The notes beneath the pieces were generated by a model, which was not told the origin of the DNA, did not search any database, and saw only the letters and a program-made list of their open reading frames with translations. Shown piece by piece: positions 26,802 through 36,576 of a DNA stretch of 64,000 nucleotides. This stretch comes from Segatella baroniae B14 (GTDB lineage Bacteria > Bacteroidota > Bacteroidia > Bacteroidales > Bacteroidaceae): the NCBI RefSeq assembly GCF_022024235.1, contig NZ_CP091799.1, positions 1,987,001 through 2,051,000 on the forward strand. The letters run 5' to 3'. Position numbers and translations under genes: made by a program. Within the stretch, counting starts at the first letter, position 1; every line of letters starts with the position of its first letter.

Positions 26802-28016
26802 TTAAAACATTTTGCTAACACGCTTGATACCTTCTACCAGGATATCTACCTCTTCCTTGGTATTATACAGACCAAAACTAGCACGGACTGTGCCCAGAAT
26901 ACCTAAGCGGTCCATCAATGGCTGCGCACAGTGATGACCTGTGCGGACAGCAATGCCTAAACGATCAAGCAAGGTACCCATATCCATATGATGGATATCG
27001 CCAACAAGAAAGCTTACTACCGCATCCTTATGGTCGGACTGACCAAAGATATGCATTCCCTCTATTTCCTGGAAACGCTCTGTACAATAACGGGTAAGCT
27101 CCTGCTCATGGGCATAGATTGCATCCATACCCAATGCACTCACAAAATCCAAGGCTACAGCCAGACCATGAGAAGCAACATAATCAGGTGTTCCTGCTTC
27201 AAACTTCAAAGGTGGACGCTCAAAAGTAGTATTCTCAAAACTCACGTGATCGATCATCTCACCACCACCTTGGTAAGGGGGTAGCTTGTCTAACCACTCT
27301 TCTTTACCGTAAAGAACACCGATACCTGTAGGACCATATATCTTATGACCACTAAAAACAAAGAAGTCACAATCTAACGCCTGTACATCAACCTTGAAAT
27401 GTGGAGTACTCTGTGCACCATCAACCATTACAGGAATATCGTGCTCATGAGCAATACGAATAATATCTTCTACAGGATTAACTGTACCCAAAACATTACT
27501 GACATGCATCACACTGACCAGTTTGGTTTTAGGTGTTATCAGTTTTTCAAATTCATCCATGATAAGTTCGCCCTTATCTGTCATCGGAATGACTTTGAGC
27601 ACGATACCCTTCTTACGAGCCTGTAACTGCCAAGGTACGATATTAGAGTGATGCTCCATTGTAGATACTATCACTTCATCGCCTTCCTGCATAAACTCAT
27701 CACAGAATGATGATGCAACAAGATTCAAGCCCTCTGTAGTACCTCTGGTGAAGACAATCTCTGTAGTAGATTTTGCATTAATAAATTTGCGCACAGTTTC
27801 ACGAGCTGCTTCATGCAGTTCAGTAGCTTGCTGACTCATCCAATGCACACCACGATGAACATTTGAATTTACATTAAGATACTCGGCACGCATTGCATCG
27901 AGTACACACAAAGGTTTTTGGGTGGTAGCACCATTATCCAGATATACTAAAGGCTTATCATATACTTGACGCGATAGTATTGGAAAATCAGCACGTACCT
28001 GGTTAATATCATACAT
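26802..28016 (-). CDS. sufS: Cysteine desulfurase SufS
   Basis: PLP enzyme that takes sulfur from cysteine for Fe-S cluster assembly. The start at 28016 (MYDINQVRADFPIL) fits the family; a longer frame would overlap sufD. PLP lysine is in FSGHKIYGPTG (Lys225), the PLP-stacking region is STMEHHSNIVPWQ, and the catalytic cysteine is in RTGHHCAQPLM (Cys363). Length 404 aa is that of group II enzymes. It is the last gene of sufB-sufC-sufD-sufS; no sufE or sufU gene is adjacent. Confidence 0.95.
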   Translation of the reverse strand: MYDINQVRADFPILSRQVYDKPLVYLDNGATTQKPLCVLDAMRAEYLNVNSNVHRGVHWMSQQATELHEAARETVRKFINAKSTTEIVFTRGTTEGLNLVASSFCDEFMQEGDEVIVSTMEHHSNIVPWQLQARKKGIVLKVIPMTDKGELIMDEFEKLITPKTKLVSVMHVSNVLGTVNPVEDIIRIAHEHDIPVMVDGAQSTPHFKVDVQALDCDFFVFSGHKIYGPTGIGVLYGKEEWLDKLPPYQGGGEMIDHVSFENTTFERPPLKFEAGTPDYVASHGLAVALDFVSALGMDAIYAHEQELTRYCTERFQEIEGMHIFGQSDHKDAVVSFLVGDIHHMDMGTLLDRLGIAVRTGHHCAQPLMDRLGILGTVRASFGLYNTKEEVDILVEGIKRVSKMF

Positions 28017-28032
28017 TTCAAACTCCTTTCTA

Positions 28033-29376
28033 TTATTTGCAAAGTTTACAACCTTCGCACTTATTAAGCTGGCCACGGAAACGCATTTCTACCAAATGAT
28101 GAAGGCGGTCACGTAGTGGCTCAAGTGTCATTTGATCGATAACTTCATTAATAAAAGCAAATTCTAACAGCATTTTAGCTTCTTTTTGGTCAATACCACG
28201 CTGCTGCATATAGAACATAGCAGCATCATTTAACTGACCTACAGTAGAACCATGTGCACACTTCACATCATCAGCATATATTTCGAGCATAGGCTGTGTA
28301 TACATACGAGCTGTTTTGGTGGCTACCAGATTCTGATTGGTTTCCTGAGATGTTGTCTTCTGCGCTTCCTTACGAACCAGTACTTTACCTGCAAAGGCTC
28401 CTACAGCATTCTCATCAAGCACATACTTATAAAGTTCATGGCTATCACAATGAGGAACTTGATGATCTATCAGCGTATTATTATCAACATGCTGATTCTT
28501 GTCTTCAATGGCACAGCCATTACAATAACACTCTGCACCTTCACCCTTAAATACCAAGTCAAGTTTATTACGAGTAATTCCATTATGCAAAGTAATTACA
28601 TTGTGATAAACTCGACTATTGGCCTGCTGTTCGATGTAGACATTGCTGACACGCGTATTCTTGAGATGAGTTTCTTCCAAACAATTCAGTTCGAGTTTAG
28701 CATTTTCACCTACAAAAGCCTCAATAACCTGAGTAGTCAAGAAATTACGATCATCAGCAGAGTCATCACAGAACAAGAACGTAGCCTCAGCACCCTCTTC
28801 GAGCACAATAAGAACACGACGATTAATCATCAGGTCCACGTCAGATCGAAGGATATTAACAACCTGAACAGCACGATCAATCTTGACATTTTTAGGTACA
28901 TATACCATAAGACCATCCTGTGCCAGCATCGTGTTCAAAGCAGTTATGGCATCTTCTTCTGTCTTAGCTTGCTTACCATAATACTTAGCGACCAACTCAG
29001 GACATGTAGCAGCTACATGGCTCAAAGAGGCGACGATAACACCCTCAGGAAGAGTCGTCTTAGGTTGAGCCTTGGTATAGAAAGCATCATTGACAACAAA
29101 ATAAAGAGAAGTGCTCAAATTTGGCACATCACAACGAAAGGCATCGTACGGATTAACAGGTATTTCCAAACGATTAAGATTCAAACCATAATCAGGTTCA
29201 AACAACTTATCCATATTGGTATACTTGTAGCGTTCTACCTTCTTCGAAGGAAAGCCCTGCTTCTTGAAGTCCTCGAAGGCCTTGTCACGAATAGCATTAA
29301 GAGGCTCTGCAGCATGCTTGCAGATCATCTCTCGGGCTGTCGTATATAATTCTATATATTGTTTCTCGCTTGACAT
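28033..29376 (-). CDS. sufD: Fe-S cluster assembly protein SufD
   Basis: Scaffold partner of SufB in the SufBCD complex. The beta-helix core is recognisable (KLELNCLEETHLKNTRVSNVYIEQ) and the C-terminal SufBD signature region reads YADDVKCAHGSTVGQLN, with the histidine typical of SufD. 447 aa. It lies between sufC and sufS on the minus strand with short gaps (13 and 16 bp), so one transcript. Confidence 0.93.
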   Translation of the reverse strand: MSSEKQYIELYTTAREMICKHAAEPLNAIRDKAFEDFKKQGFPSKKVERYKYTNMDKLFEPDYGLNLNRLEIPVNPYDAFRCDVPNLSTSLYFVVNDAFYTKAQPKTTLPEGVIVASLSHVAATCPELVAKYYGKQAKTEEDAITALNTMLAQDGLMVYVPKNVKIDRAVQVVNILRSDVDLMINRRVLIVLEEGAEATFLFCDDSADDRNFLTTQVIEAFVGENAKLELNCLEETHLKNTRVSNVYIEQQANSRVYHNVITLHNGITRNKLDLVFKGEGAECYCNGCAIEDKNQHVDNNTLIDHQVPHCDSHELYKYVLDENAVGAFAGKVLVRKEAQKTTSQETNQNLVATKTARMYTQPMLEIYADDVKCAHGSTVGQLNDAAMFYMQQRGIDQKEAKMLLEFAFINEVIDQMTLEPLRDRLHHLVEMRFRGQLNKCEGCKLCK

Positions 29377-29389
29377 ATTCTTACCTTAG

Positions 29390-30154
29390 TTAATCACCAT
29401 ACTTAGCATCAGCCTCTTCTTTGATCCACTCGTAGCCTTTTACTTCGATTTCCTTGGCTAGTTCAGGACCTGCTGTCATCACAATTCTACCTTTATAGAG
29501 AACATGGATAACACTTGGCTTGATCATATCGAGCAGACGCTCGTAGTGTGTGATAACAATAGCAGAAGTATGCTCATTATGCATTTTGTTGACTCCATCA
29601 GCTACAATACGCATAGCATCAACATCAAGACCAGAGTCGGTCTCATCAAGGATACTCAGTTTTGGTTCGAGCATAGCCATTTGGAAGATCTCATTACGCT
29701 TTTTCTCACCACCAGAGAAGCCCTCATTTACAGAACGATGTGACAATTTTGCATCGAGTTCTACAAGCTGGCGTTTTTCACGCATCAGCTTCATAAAATC
29801 AGCTGCTTTCAGTGGTTCTTTTCCTTCATATTCTCGTTTTGCATTTACCGCAGCCTTCATGAAATTTGTCATACTGACTCCTGGTATTTCTACAGGATAT
29901 TGGAATGAAAGGAAAAGGCCTTCACGAGCACGATCTTCTGGTTTCATATCGAGCAAATTCTTACCGTTGAAGATAGCCTCACCACCTGTTACGGTATAGA
30001 GCGGGTTACCTGTCAGAACAGCTGACAAGGTTGACTTACCAGAACCATTAGGTCCCATAATGGCATGAATTTCACCATCATTAACTGTAAGGTTGATACC
30101 TTTTAATATTTCTTTGCCCGCGATAGTTGCGTGCAGATCTTTAACTTCTAACAT
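29390..30154 (-). CDS. sufC: Fe-S cluster assembly ATPase SufC
   Basis: ABC-type ATPase that drives conformational change of SufB-SufD. Walker A GPNGSGKST at residues 34-42, the ABC signature GFSGGEKKRNEI near 155, Walker B LSILDETDSGLD near 175, and the H-loop VITHYERLL. It is 254 aa, a cytoplasmic protein without membrane domains, which separates it from transport ATPases. Located between sufB and sufD. Confidence 0.96.
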   Translation of the reverse strand: MLEVKDLHATIAGKEILKGINLTVNDGEIHAIMGPNGSGKSTLSAVLTGNPLYTVTGGEAIFNGKNLLDMKPEDRAREGLFLSFQYPVEIPGVSMTNFMKAAVNAKREYEGKEPLKAADFMKLMREKRQLVELDAKLSHRSVNEGFSGGEKKRNEIFQMAMLEPKLSILDETDSGLDVDAMRIVADGVNKMHNEHTSAIVITHYERLLDMIKPSVIHVLYKGRIVMTAGPELAKEIEVKGYEWIKEEADAKYGD

Positions 30155-30173
30155 AATTCTCTAGTTTTTATGT

Positions 30174-31619
30174 TTATCCTACAGTTCCCTCAAGAGATAC
30201 AGAAAGTAACTTCTGAGCCTCTACAGCAAACTCCATAGGCAACTTATTCAAGACATCCTTAGCATAACCATTCACAATAAGTCCAACTGCCTCCTCGGTT
30301 GGGATACCACGCTGGTTACAATAGAATAACTGATCCTCACTAATCTTAGAGGTTGTAGCCTCATGCTCCACAACAGCTGTATTATTATGAATATCCATAT
30401 ATGGGAAAGTATGAGCACCACAATTGCTACCCAACAATAAACTATCACATGAACTATAGTTACGAGCATTATCTGCTGTTGAAGTAGCACGTACCAAACC
30501 ACGATAAGAATTCTGGCTATGACCTGCAGAGATTCCCTTAGAGATAATAGTACTCTTGGTATTCTTACCCATGTGGATCATCTTAGTACCAGTATCTGCC
30601 TCCTGATAATTATTAGTTACCGCAACTGAATAAAATTCAGCTTGACTATAATCACCTCGAAGAATACAAGAAGGATACTTCCAAGTAATAGCCGAACCAG
30701 TTTCTACCTGCGTCCAACTTAATTTGGAGTTAGTACCACGTAAGTCGCCTCGCTTAGTCACCAGATTGAGCACACCACCTTTACCATTCTCGTCACCAGG
30801 ATACCAGTTTTGAACTGTAGAATACTTCACCTCAGCATTATTCATGACAATGATCTCGACGATAGCTGCATGAAGTTGATTTTCATCACGCATAGGGGCC
30901 GTACATCCCTCAAGATAACTAACATAGGCATCATCTTCGGCAACGATTAATGTACGCTCAAACTGACCTGTATTACGAGCATTGATTCGGAAGTAACTAC
31001 TTAATTCCATCGGACAACGTACTCCCTTAGGAATATACACAAAAGAACCGTCGCTAAACACAGCGCTATTCAATGCTGCAAAATAATTATCGCGATAAGG
31101 TACAACTGTACCTAAATACTTTTGAACCAAATCAGGATGACTCTTCACAGCTTCACCGATACTGCAGAATATAACCCCCTTCTCTGCCAACTTCTCCTTA
31201 AAAGTAGTCTTGACAGACACAGAGTCCATAATTGCATCAACAGCAGTACCACTCAACGCCAAACGTTCTTCCAACGGAATACCAAGCTTATCGAATGTTT
31301 TCTCTAACTCTGGATCGATTTCCTTATTCTTTGGCTTTTTTGCCAAAGGATCGGCATAATAAGATATTGCCTGATAATCTATTTCTGGCACATGAACATG
31401 ACCCCACGAAGGCTGTTCTAATGTCTTCCAATAATTATAGGCTTTCAGTCGAAAGTCGAGCATCCATTCCGGCTCCCCTTTCTTTTGCGAGATCAAACGA
31501 ACTATATCTTCATTGAGTCCGTTAGGGATGATCTCGGTATGCACGTCGGTAGTGAAGCCGTACTCATACTTCTTCTCTGCCACTTCACGTACAAACTCAT
31601 TTTGCTGTGTTTCTGCCAT
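30174..31619 (-). CDS. sufB: Fe-S cluster assembly protein SufB
   Basis: Main scaffold on which Fe-S clusters form. 481 aa; the beta-helix and C-terminal conserved region are present, including [21 protein letters not shown] and the [19 protein letters not shown] segment with the cysteine used for cluster assembly in E. coli SufB. It is the first suf gene and follows infB by 107 bp; I see no -7 box in that gap, so it may be read from the rimP-nusA-infB transcript. Confidence 0.96.
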   Translation of the reverse strand: MAETQQNEFVREVAEKKYEYGFTTDVHTEIIPNGLNEDIVRLISQKKGEPEWMLDFRLKAYNYWKTLEQPSWGHVHVPEIDYQAISYYADPLAKKPKNKEIDPELEKTFDKLGIPLEERLALSGTAVDAIMDSVSVKTTFKEKLAEKGVIFCSIGEAVKSHPDLVQKYLGTVVPYRDNYFAALNSAVFSDGSFVYIPKGVRCPMELSSYFRINARNTGQFERTLIVAEDDAYVSYLEGCTAPMRDENQLHAAIVEIIVMNNAEVKYSTVQNWYPGDENGKGGVLNLVTKRGDLRGTNSKLSWTQVETGSAITWKYPSCILRGDYSQAEFYSVAVTNNYQEADTGTKMIHMGKNTKSTIISKGISAGHSQNSYRGLVRATSTADNARNYSSCDSLLLGSNCGAHTFPYMDIHNNTAVVEHEATTSKISEDQLFYCNQRGIPTEEAVGLIVNGYAKDVLNKLPMEFAVEAQKLLSVSLEGTVG

Positions 31620-31645
31620 AATATATCAATACCTATTTTTACGTT

Positions 31646-31676
31646 TATAGGGTCGGATGCCACATCCGCCCCTATA
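31646..31676. terminator. Hairpin between infB and sufB
   Basis: A 14-bp stem with one mismatch (TATAGGGTCGGATG with CATCCGCCCCTATA, loop CCA). No T tract follows on the minus strand, so it may be a 3'-end or processing hairpin that allows reading into suf or the reverse; note that transcription runs from infB (right) to suf (left). Confidence 0.5.
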
Positions 31677-31726
31677 ATATATGATAGCAAAAAGTGTACC
31701 ACCCCTAGAGATGGTAACAATTGTTA

Positions 31727-34639
31727 CTATAGTTTCTGTTCAACTTCGATTTCCGTGAAGGTTTCGATAACATCACCCTCAAGGATATCATTATAGTTAA
31801 CGAGGCTGATACCACATTCCATACCCATTGGTACTTCCTTCACATCATCCTTATAGCGCTTCAATGCTGCAATAGGAGCCGTGCGAATAACAATACCATC
31901 ACGTACGACACGGGCTTTATCCTTAGCATGTACCTTACCCTCAGTAACAAGACCACCGGCAATAGTACCCACCTTGGAAATTTTAAATACCTGTTTAACT
32001 TCTACCTGACCTGTAATAACCTCCTTCTTCACCTTATCAAGCATACCTACCATAGCAGCCTTTACATCGTCGATTGCATCATAGATGATAGAGTATGTAT
32101 TGATTTCTACACCTTCGCGATCAGCAAGCTTACGAGCATCAGAAGAAGGACGAACCTGGAAACCTACGATAATCGCATCTGAAGCTGATGCTAACATAAC
32201 ATCGTTTTCTGAAATCTGACCTACGGCCTTGTTGATAACATTTACCTGAACCTTCTCAGTACTCAACTTCAAGAAAGAGTCTGACAGTGCCTCAATAGAA
32301 CCATCAGTATCACCCTTGACAATGATATTAAGTTCATGGAACTCACCACGTGCGATACGATGTGAAATATCACCCAAAGTAAGACGCTTCTGAGTACGTA
32401 AGCCTTGCTCACGCTGTAACTGTTCACGCTTATTAGCAATTTCACGTGCTTCCTGCTCAGTTTCGAGTACATGGAAACTATCACCAGCTGTAGGTGCGCC
32501 ATTGAGACCAAGAATAATACATGGATCTGCAGGACCAGCTGTCTCAATACGAGCATTACGCTCATTGAACATAGCCTTGATACGACCCCATGAAGTTCCG
32601 GCAATCACAATATCACCAATTTTCAAGGTACCATTGCTTACCAACACTGTAGAAACGTAACCACGACCCTTATCCAAAGAAGATTCTATGATATTACCCG
32701 TAGCCTTACGGTTTGGATTTGCTTTGAGTTCGAGCATATCAGCTTCAAGGAGAACCTTATCAAGCAGTTCCTCTACACCAAGCCCCTTCTTGGCACTGAT
32801 TTCCTGGCACTGATACTTACCACCCCACTCTTCAACGAGAAGGTTCATATTAGCCAAGTCCTCACGAATACGATCTGGATTAGCACCAGGTTTATCTATT
32901 TTATTAATTGCAAAAACCATAGGTACACCAGCAGCTTGTGCATGAGCGATAGCCTCCTTAGTTGTAGGCATCACTGAGTCATCGGCAGCAATGATAATGA
33001 TGGCGATATCTGTAACCTGAGTACCACGAGCACGCATCGCAGTAAAGGCCTCATGACCTGGAGTATCCAGGAAGGTTACTTTACGACCATTCTTCAAGGT
33101 TACACTGTAAGCACCGATATGCTGTGTAATACCACCAGCCTCACCAGCAATAACATTAGTATTACGAATATGGTCGAGCAAAGAGGTCTTACCATGGTCA
33201 ACGTGACCCATAACCGTAATAATCGGAGCACGTGAAGTCAGAGATTCTTCATCATCTGGCTCTTCGCTGATAGCTTCCTGTACATCTGCACTAACATACT
33301 CCGTATTGAAGCCGAATTCGCCAGCAACCATATTAATGGTTTCTGCATCAAGGCGCTGATTGATAGATACCATGATACCAACACTCATCAAGGTAGAAAT
33401 AACCTGAGTAACACTGATATCCATCATTGTAGCCAATTCACTTACAGTTACGAACTCGGTAAGCTTCAGAGTCTTACTTTCCTTGTTCATAGCATTAGCC
33501 TCTTTAGCCAATTTCTCCTGAACAGCTTCACGCTTTTCCTTACGATACTTAGCGCCCTTCTTGTTCTGAGTTTTGCTAGTAAGACGTGCAAGTGTCTCTT
33601 TTACCTGACGTGCAACAGCCTCATCATCTACTTCTAAAGGTTTCTGATTACGGTTATTATTGTTATTGCCACGCTTGTTACGATTATTCTTTTTACCACC
33701 GCCGTTATTGTTATTATTGTTGCGGTTGTTGTTAGCATTACCACCCTGCTGATTAGCTGCTGCATTAATGTCAACGCGTTCCTTATTAATACGGACACGC
33801 TTCTTCTTTGACTGACCATTCTGAGCAGCTTTTTCCTCACGCTCTTTACGGCGCTCTTCCTTAGATTTTTTCTTAGGACGAGTACTCTGATTAAGAGCGC
33901 TCAAATCGATTTTACCAAGAACCTTAGGCTCATTAGCTACAATCTTACGCTCGCTCTTGAGGGTAAACACTTCAGACTTTTCTTCAGTCTGATTACTTGC
34001 CTGTACTGGTTTATTTTCTACAGGCTTTTTTTCTACAGGAGTCTGATTTTTTTGTTCCACTGGTTTTGGAGTTGATGCCGAATTCTCTTGCTTCTGAGCA
34101 ACAGGCTGAGTATGAACTGCTGACTGAGCCTTTGGAGCTTCCGATTCCTGAGACTGAGTTTGTTCAACCTTCTGAGCCTTAGGAGTTTCCGTCACTTTAC
34201 TCTCTGGAGCCTTAGGAGCGGCGTTGTTTACAGACGCTTGGCTGACGGCAGCAGCCTGTTTTGAGGACGTCTCTTTATGTTCAGGAGCAGCAGACTTAGC
34301 AGTAGGTTTCTTACCAATACTATCCAAATCGATTTTGCCCAACGGTGTAAATTTCTGTTGTGGCTTATCCGACTTTAGGAAATCTTCAGCATGATGACTC
34401 TTCTGCTCGTTTGAACGCTTCTTTTCTTTTGGTTTTTTCTGGAAAAGTTTCTCCGCCTCACTACGAACTTCAGCATCTTGCTTAAATGCTTTGTTCAGAG
34501 CTTCATACTGCTTATCATTCAGTTTGAAACTCGGTTCAGCTTTGACCTCACCCAGGTCACTTCTTTTTTCTAGGAATTCAACTGCCGTTTGAAGTCCTAT
34601 GTTTAATTCACGTAATGCTTTATTTAATCTGATGCTCAT
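31727..34639 (-). CDS. infB: Translation initiation factor IF-2
   Basis: GTPase that places initiator tRNA on the 30S subunit. 970 aa. The N-terminal domain begins [15 protein letters not shown]; a long low-complexity region follows (about 60-390) rich in Lys, Gln, Glu and, at 295-335, in Asn. The G domain starts with GHVDHGKTS at 478-486, then [15 protein letters not shown] and NKIDKPGAN, and the C-terminal barrel domains follow to an acidic end. It follows nusA by 12 bp, as in most bacteria. Confidence 0.96.
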   Translation of the reverse strand: MSIRLNKALRELNIGLQTAVEFLEKRSDLGEVKAEPSFKLNDKQYEALNKAFKQDAEVRSEAEKLFQKKPKEKKRSNEQKSHHAEDFLKSDKPQQKFTPLGKIDLDSIGKKPTAKSAAPEHKETSSKQAAAVSQASVNNAAPKAPESKVTETPKAQKVEQTQSQESEAPKAQSAVHTQPVAQKQENSASTPKPVEQKNQTPVEKKPVENKPVQASNQTEEKSEVFTLKSERKIVANEPKVLGKIDLSALNQSTRPKKKSKEERRKEREEKAAQNGQSKKKRVRINKERVDINAAANQQGGNANNNRNNNNNNGGGKKNNRNKRGNNNNNRNQKPLEVDDEAVARQVKETLARLTSKTQNKKGAKYRKEKREAVQEKLAKEANAMNKESKTLKLTEFVTVSELATMMDISVTQVISTLMSVGIMVSINQRLDAETINMVAGEFGFNTEYVSADVQEAISEEPDDEESLTSRAPIITVMGHVDHGKTSLLDHIRNTNVIAGEAGGITQHIGAYSVTLKNGRKVTFLDTPGHEAFTAMRARGTQVTDIAIIIIAADDSVMPTTKEAIAHAQAAGVPMVFAINKIDKPGANPDRIREDLANMNLLVEEWGGKYQCQEISAKKGLGVEELLDKVLLEADMLELKANPNRKATGNIIESSLDKGRGYVSTVLVSNGTLKIGDIVIAGTSWGRIKAMFNERNARIETAGPADPCIILGLNGAPTAGDSFHVLETEQEAREIANKREQLQREQGLRTQKRLTLGDISHRIARGEFHELNIIVKGDTDGSIEALSDSFLKLSTEKVQVNVINKAVGQISENDVMLASASDAIIVGFQVRPSSDARKLADREGVEINTYSIIYDAIDDVKAAMVGMLDKVKKEVITGQVEVKQVFKISKVGTIAGGLVTEGKVHAKDKARVVRDGIVIRTAPIAALKRYKDDVKEVPMGMECGISLVNYNDILEGDVIETFTEIEVEQKL

Positions 34640-34651
34640 TAATATTCCTTA

Positions 34652-35914
34652 TTATTCAAATTCTGCTTTTAATATGTTTATGACATTATCAACGGTCTCT
34701 TCTTCCAAGTCAGCCTTTTCTACCAACATTTCACGAGGAGCATTCAACACCTGGCGAGCTGTATCAAGACCAATTCCCTTGATGGCATCAATAACCCATT
34801 GATCTATTTCGTCAGAGAACTCATCCAAGTAGATATCGTCTTCTGCCTCATTTTCATCTATCTCGCGGAATACATCAATAGTAAACTCTGTAAGCATAGA
34901 AGCCAACTTGATATTCAAACCGCCACGACCAATAGCAAGACTAACTTCCTCTGGCTGCAAATATACCTCGGCCTTCTTCTCTTCTTCATTAATATTAATA
35001 GAAGAAACCTTTGCTGGGCTCAACGCACGCTGGATAAACAACTTGATGTTAGAAGTATAGTTAATTACATCGATATTTTCATTACAAAGTTCACGTACTA
35101 TACCGTGTACACGACTACCCTTCACACCGACACAGGCACCAACTGGATCAATACGCTCATCGAAGCTCTCAACTGCGATTTTAGCACGTTCACCAGGCAT
35201 ACGAGCAATTTTACGAATAGCAATAAGACCATCGTTAATTTCAGGAACCTCAGCCTCAAGCAAACGCTCAAGGAACATAGGGCTTGTACGGCTCAAAATA
35301 ATCTTAGGATTATTATTTTCATTATCAACACGAGCGATAACTGCACGAACTGTTTCACCCTTACGATACTGGTCTGCAGGTATCTGTTCAGACTTAGGCA
35401 GAATAAGTTCATTATTCTCATCATCAACGATAAGAACTTCACGTTTCCAAATCTGATATACCTCACCTGAGATAATCTGACCTACGCGATCCTTATACTT
35501 ATTATATAATGAATCATGCTCCAATTCCAAAATTTTAGAAGCAAGTGTCTGACGGAGATTCAATACAGCGCGACGACCAAACTTTGAAAAATCTACCTTT
35601 TCACTTACATCCTCGCCTACCTCATAATCAGGTTCTATTTTTCGAGCTTCTGTCAGAGAAATCTGCTTGTTTTCATCTTCAATTTCGCCATCAGCAACAA
35701 CTACACGATTACGGTAAATCTCAAAATCACCCTTATCTGGATTTACTATCACATCGAAATTTTCATCGCTACCGAAAATTTTGGCGAGTACATTACGGAA
35801 GCTTTCCTCCAGTACACTTACCAATGTTGTACGATCGATATTCTTAGTTTCCTTGAACTCTTTGAATGTCGAAATCATACTCATGGTTTCACCTTCATTC
35901 TTTTTAACTGCCAT
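34652..35914 (-). CDS. nusA: Transcription termination/antitermination factor NusA
   Basis: Binds RNA polymerase and modulates pausing, termination and antitermination. 420 aa: N-terminal polymerase-binding domain (LVSVLEESFRNVLAKIFG), an S1 domain (about 145-215, GQIISGEVYQIWKREVLIV), two KH domains (about 250-370, GVKGSRVHGIVREL and IGRGGLNIKLAS). The start at 35914 leads with MAVKKNEGET; ATG at 35884 (MSMISTF) is an alternative. It lies between rimP and infB with 2-12 bp gaps, the classical order. Confidence 0.95.
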   Translation of the reverse strand: MAVKKNEGETMSMISTFKEFKETKNIDRTTLVSVLEESFRNVLAKIFGSDENFDVIVNPDKGDFEIYRNRVVVADGEIEDENKQISLTEARKIEPDYEVGEDVSEKVDFSKFGRRAVLNLRQTLASKILELEHDSLYNKYKDRVGQIISGEVYQIWKREVLIVDDENNELILPKSEQIPADQYRKGETVRAVIARVDNENNNPKIILSRTSPMFLERLLEAEVPEINDGLIAIRKIARMPGERAKIAVESFDERIDPVGACVGVKGSRVHGIVRELCNENIDVINYTSNIKLFIQRALSPAKVSSININEEEKKAEVYLQPEEVSLAIGRGGLNIKLASMLTEFTIDVFREIDENEAEDDIYLDEFSDEIDQWVIDAIKGIGLDTARQVLNAPREMLVEKADLEEETVDNVINILKAEFE

Positions 35915-35917
35915 ATC

Positions 35918-36385
35918 TTATTTGAAACTTATTACGTATTTAGTATATTTCACCTGATCCATGAGGAATGCATAATCTACATCCTGTAGAACAGGACGTT
36001 TTTTACCTTCTACCTTTACCTTTTCTGATACAGAAACGACAAAGTTATTACCATCAACAGATTTCAGGATACCCTTAATCTTTTTACCCGTATTATCAAG
36101 TACCTCAACCTCTTTGCCAATATTATTAACATATTGTTGAGCTACCTTAAAAGGCTGACCGACGCCTGCAGAACCAACTTCCAATTCGTAATCCTCCTGA
36201 TCACGATCCAAATGTTCTTGGACAAATCTACTTAATTCTGCACAATCTTCTATCCACACGCCGTCAGCATGGTCAATTTCAACTACGATTTTATCGTCTG
36301 GACTAATTTGAATGTCAACGAGGAAATACTCTTTATCCTCCAACCATTCATCAACTAACTTTTTTACGACGTTTTTGTCTATCAT
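35918..36385 (-). CDS. rimP: Ribosome maturation factor RimP
   Basis: Needed for maturation of the 30S subunit. 155 aa; N-terminal domain with the VEIDHADGVWIEDCAELSRF segment and the family motif DYELEVGSAGVGQPF, then a C-terminal SH3-like domain. First gene of the rimP-nusA-infB run. A terminator-like hairpin lies within its short leader, 15 bp before the start codon. Confidence 0.92.
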   Translation of the reverse strand: MIDKNVVKKLVDEWLEDKEYFLVDIQISPDDKIVVEIDHADGVWIEDCAELSRFVQEHLDRDQEDYELEVGSAGVGQPFKVAQQYVNNIGKEVEVLDNTGKKIKGILKSVDGNNFVVSVSEKVKVEGKKRPVLQDVDYAFLMDQVKYTKYVISFK

Positions 36386-36399
36386 ATAAATGTTATTAT

Positions 36400-36433
36400 A
36401 AAAAAATGAGGAACTCTTTGTGAGCCCCTCATT
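36400..36433 (-). terminator. Terminator-like hairpin in the rimP leader (possible attenuator)
   Basis: On the minus strand AATGAGGGGCTC, loop ACAAA, GAGTTCCTCATT pair over 12 bp with two G-U pairs, followed by a T tract, only 15 bp before the rimP start. A promoter box lies upstream of it, so the hairpin would be in the rimP-nusA-infB leader; it could also end transcripts from the S41 protease gene. Confidence 0.75.
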
Positions 36434-36446
36434 CCTCTGAACATTG

Positions 36447-36478
36447 CAAAATTACAAAGTTTTTTATTATCAAGCAAG
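36447..36478 (-). promoter_or_regulatory. Probable rimP-nusA-infB promoter
   Basis: On the minus strand TAATTTTG (36447-36454) with CTTG (36475-36478) 20 bp upstream, a near-consensus -33 box. Confidence 0.6.
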
Positions 36479-36576
36479 TATTTTATTAACTTTCTTTGAA
36501 TTTTGACTTAAAAACAAGTATTTTTGATTGTATTTACCTCTACAGGTATCGTCAAACACAATTATTTTTCAACATT

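Noticed and set aside
28252-29349. 365-codon open frame on the plus strand opposite sufD
   Set aside because: Shadow of sufD; composition of the translation is typical of antisense frames in AT-rich DNA and no motif is seen.
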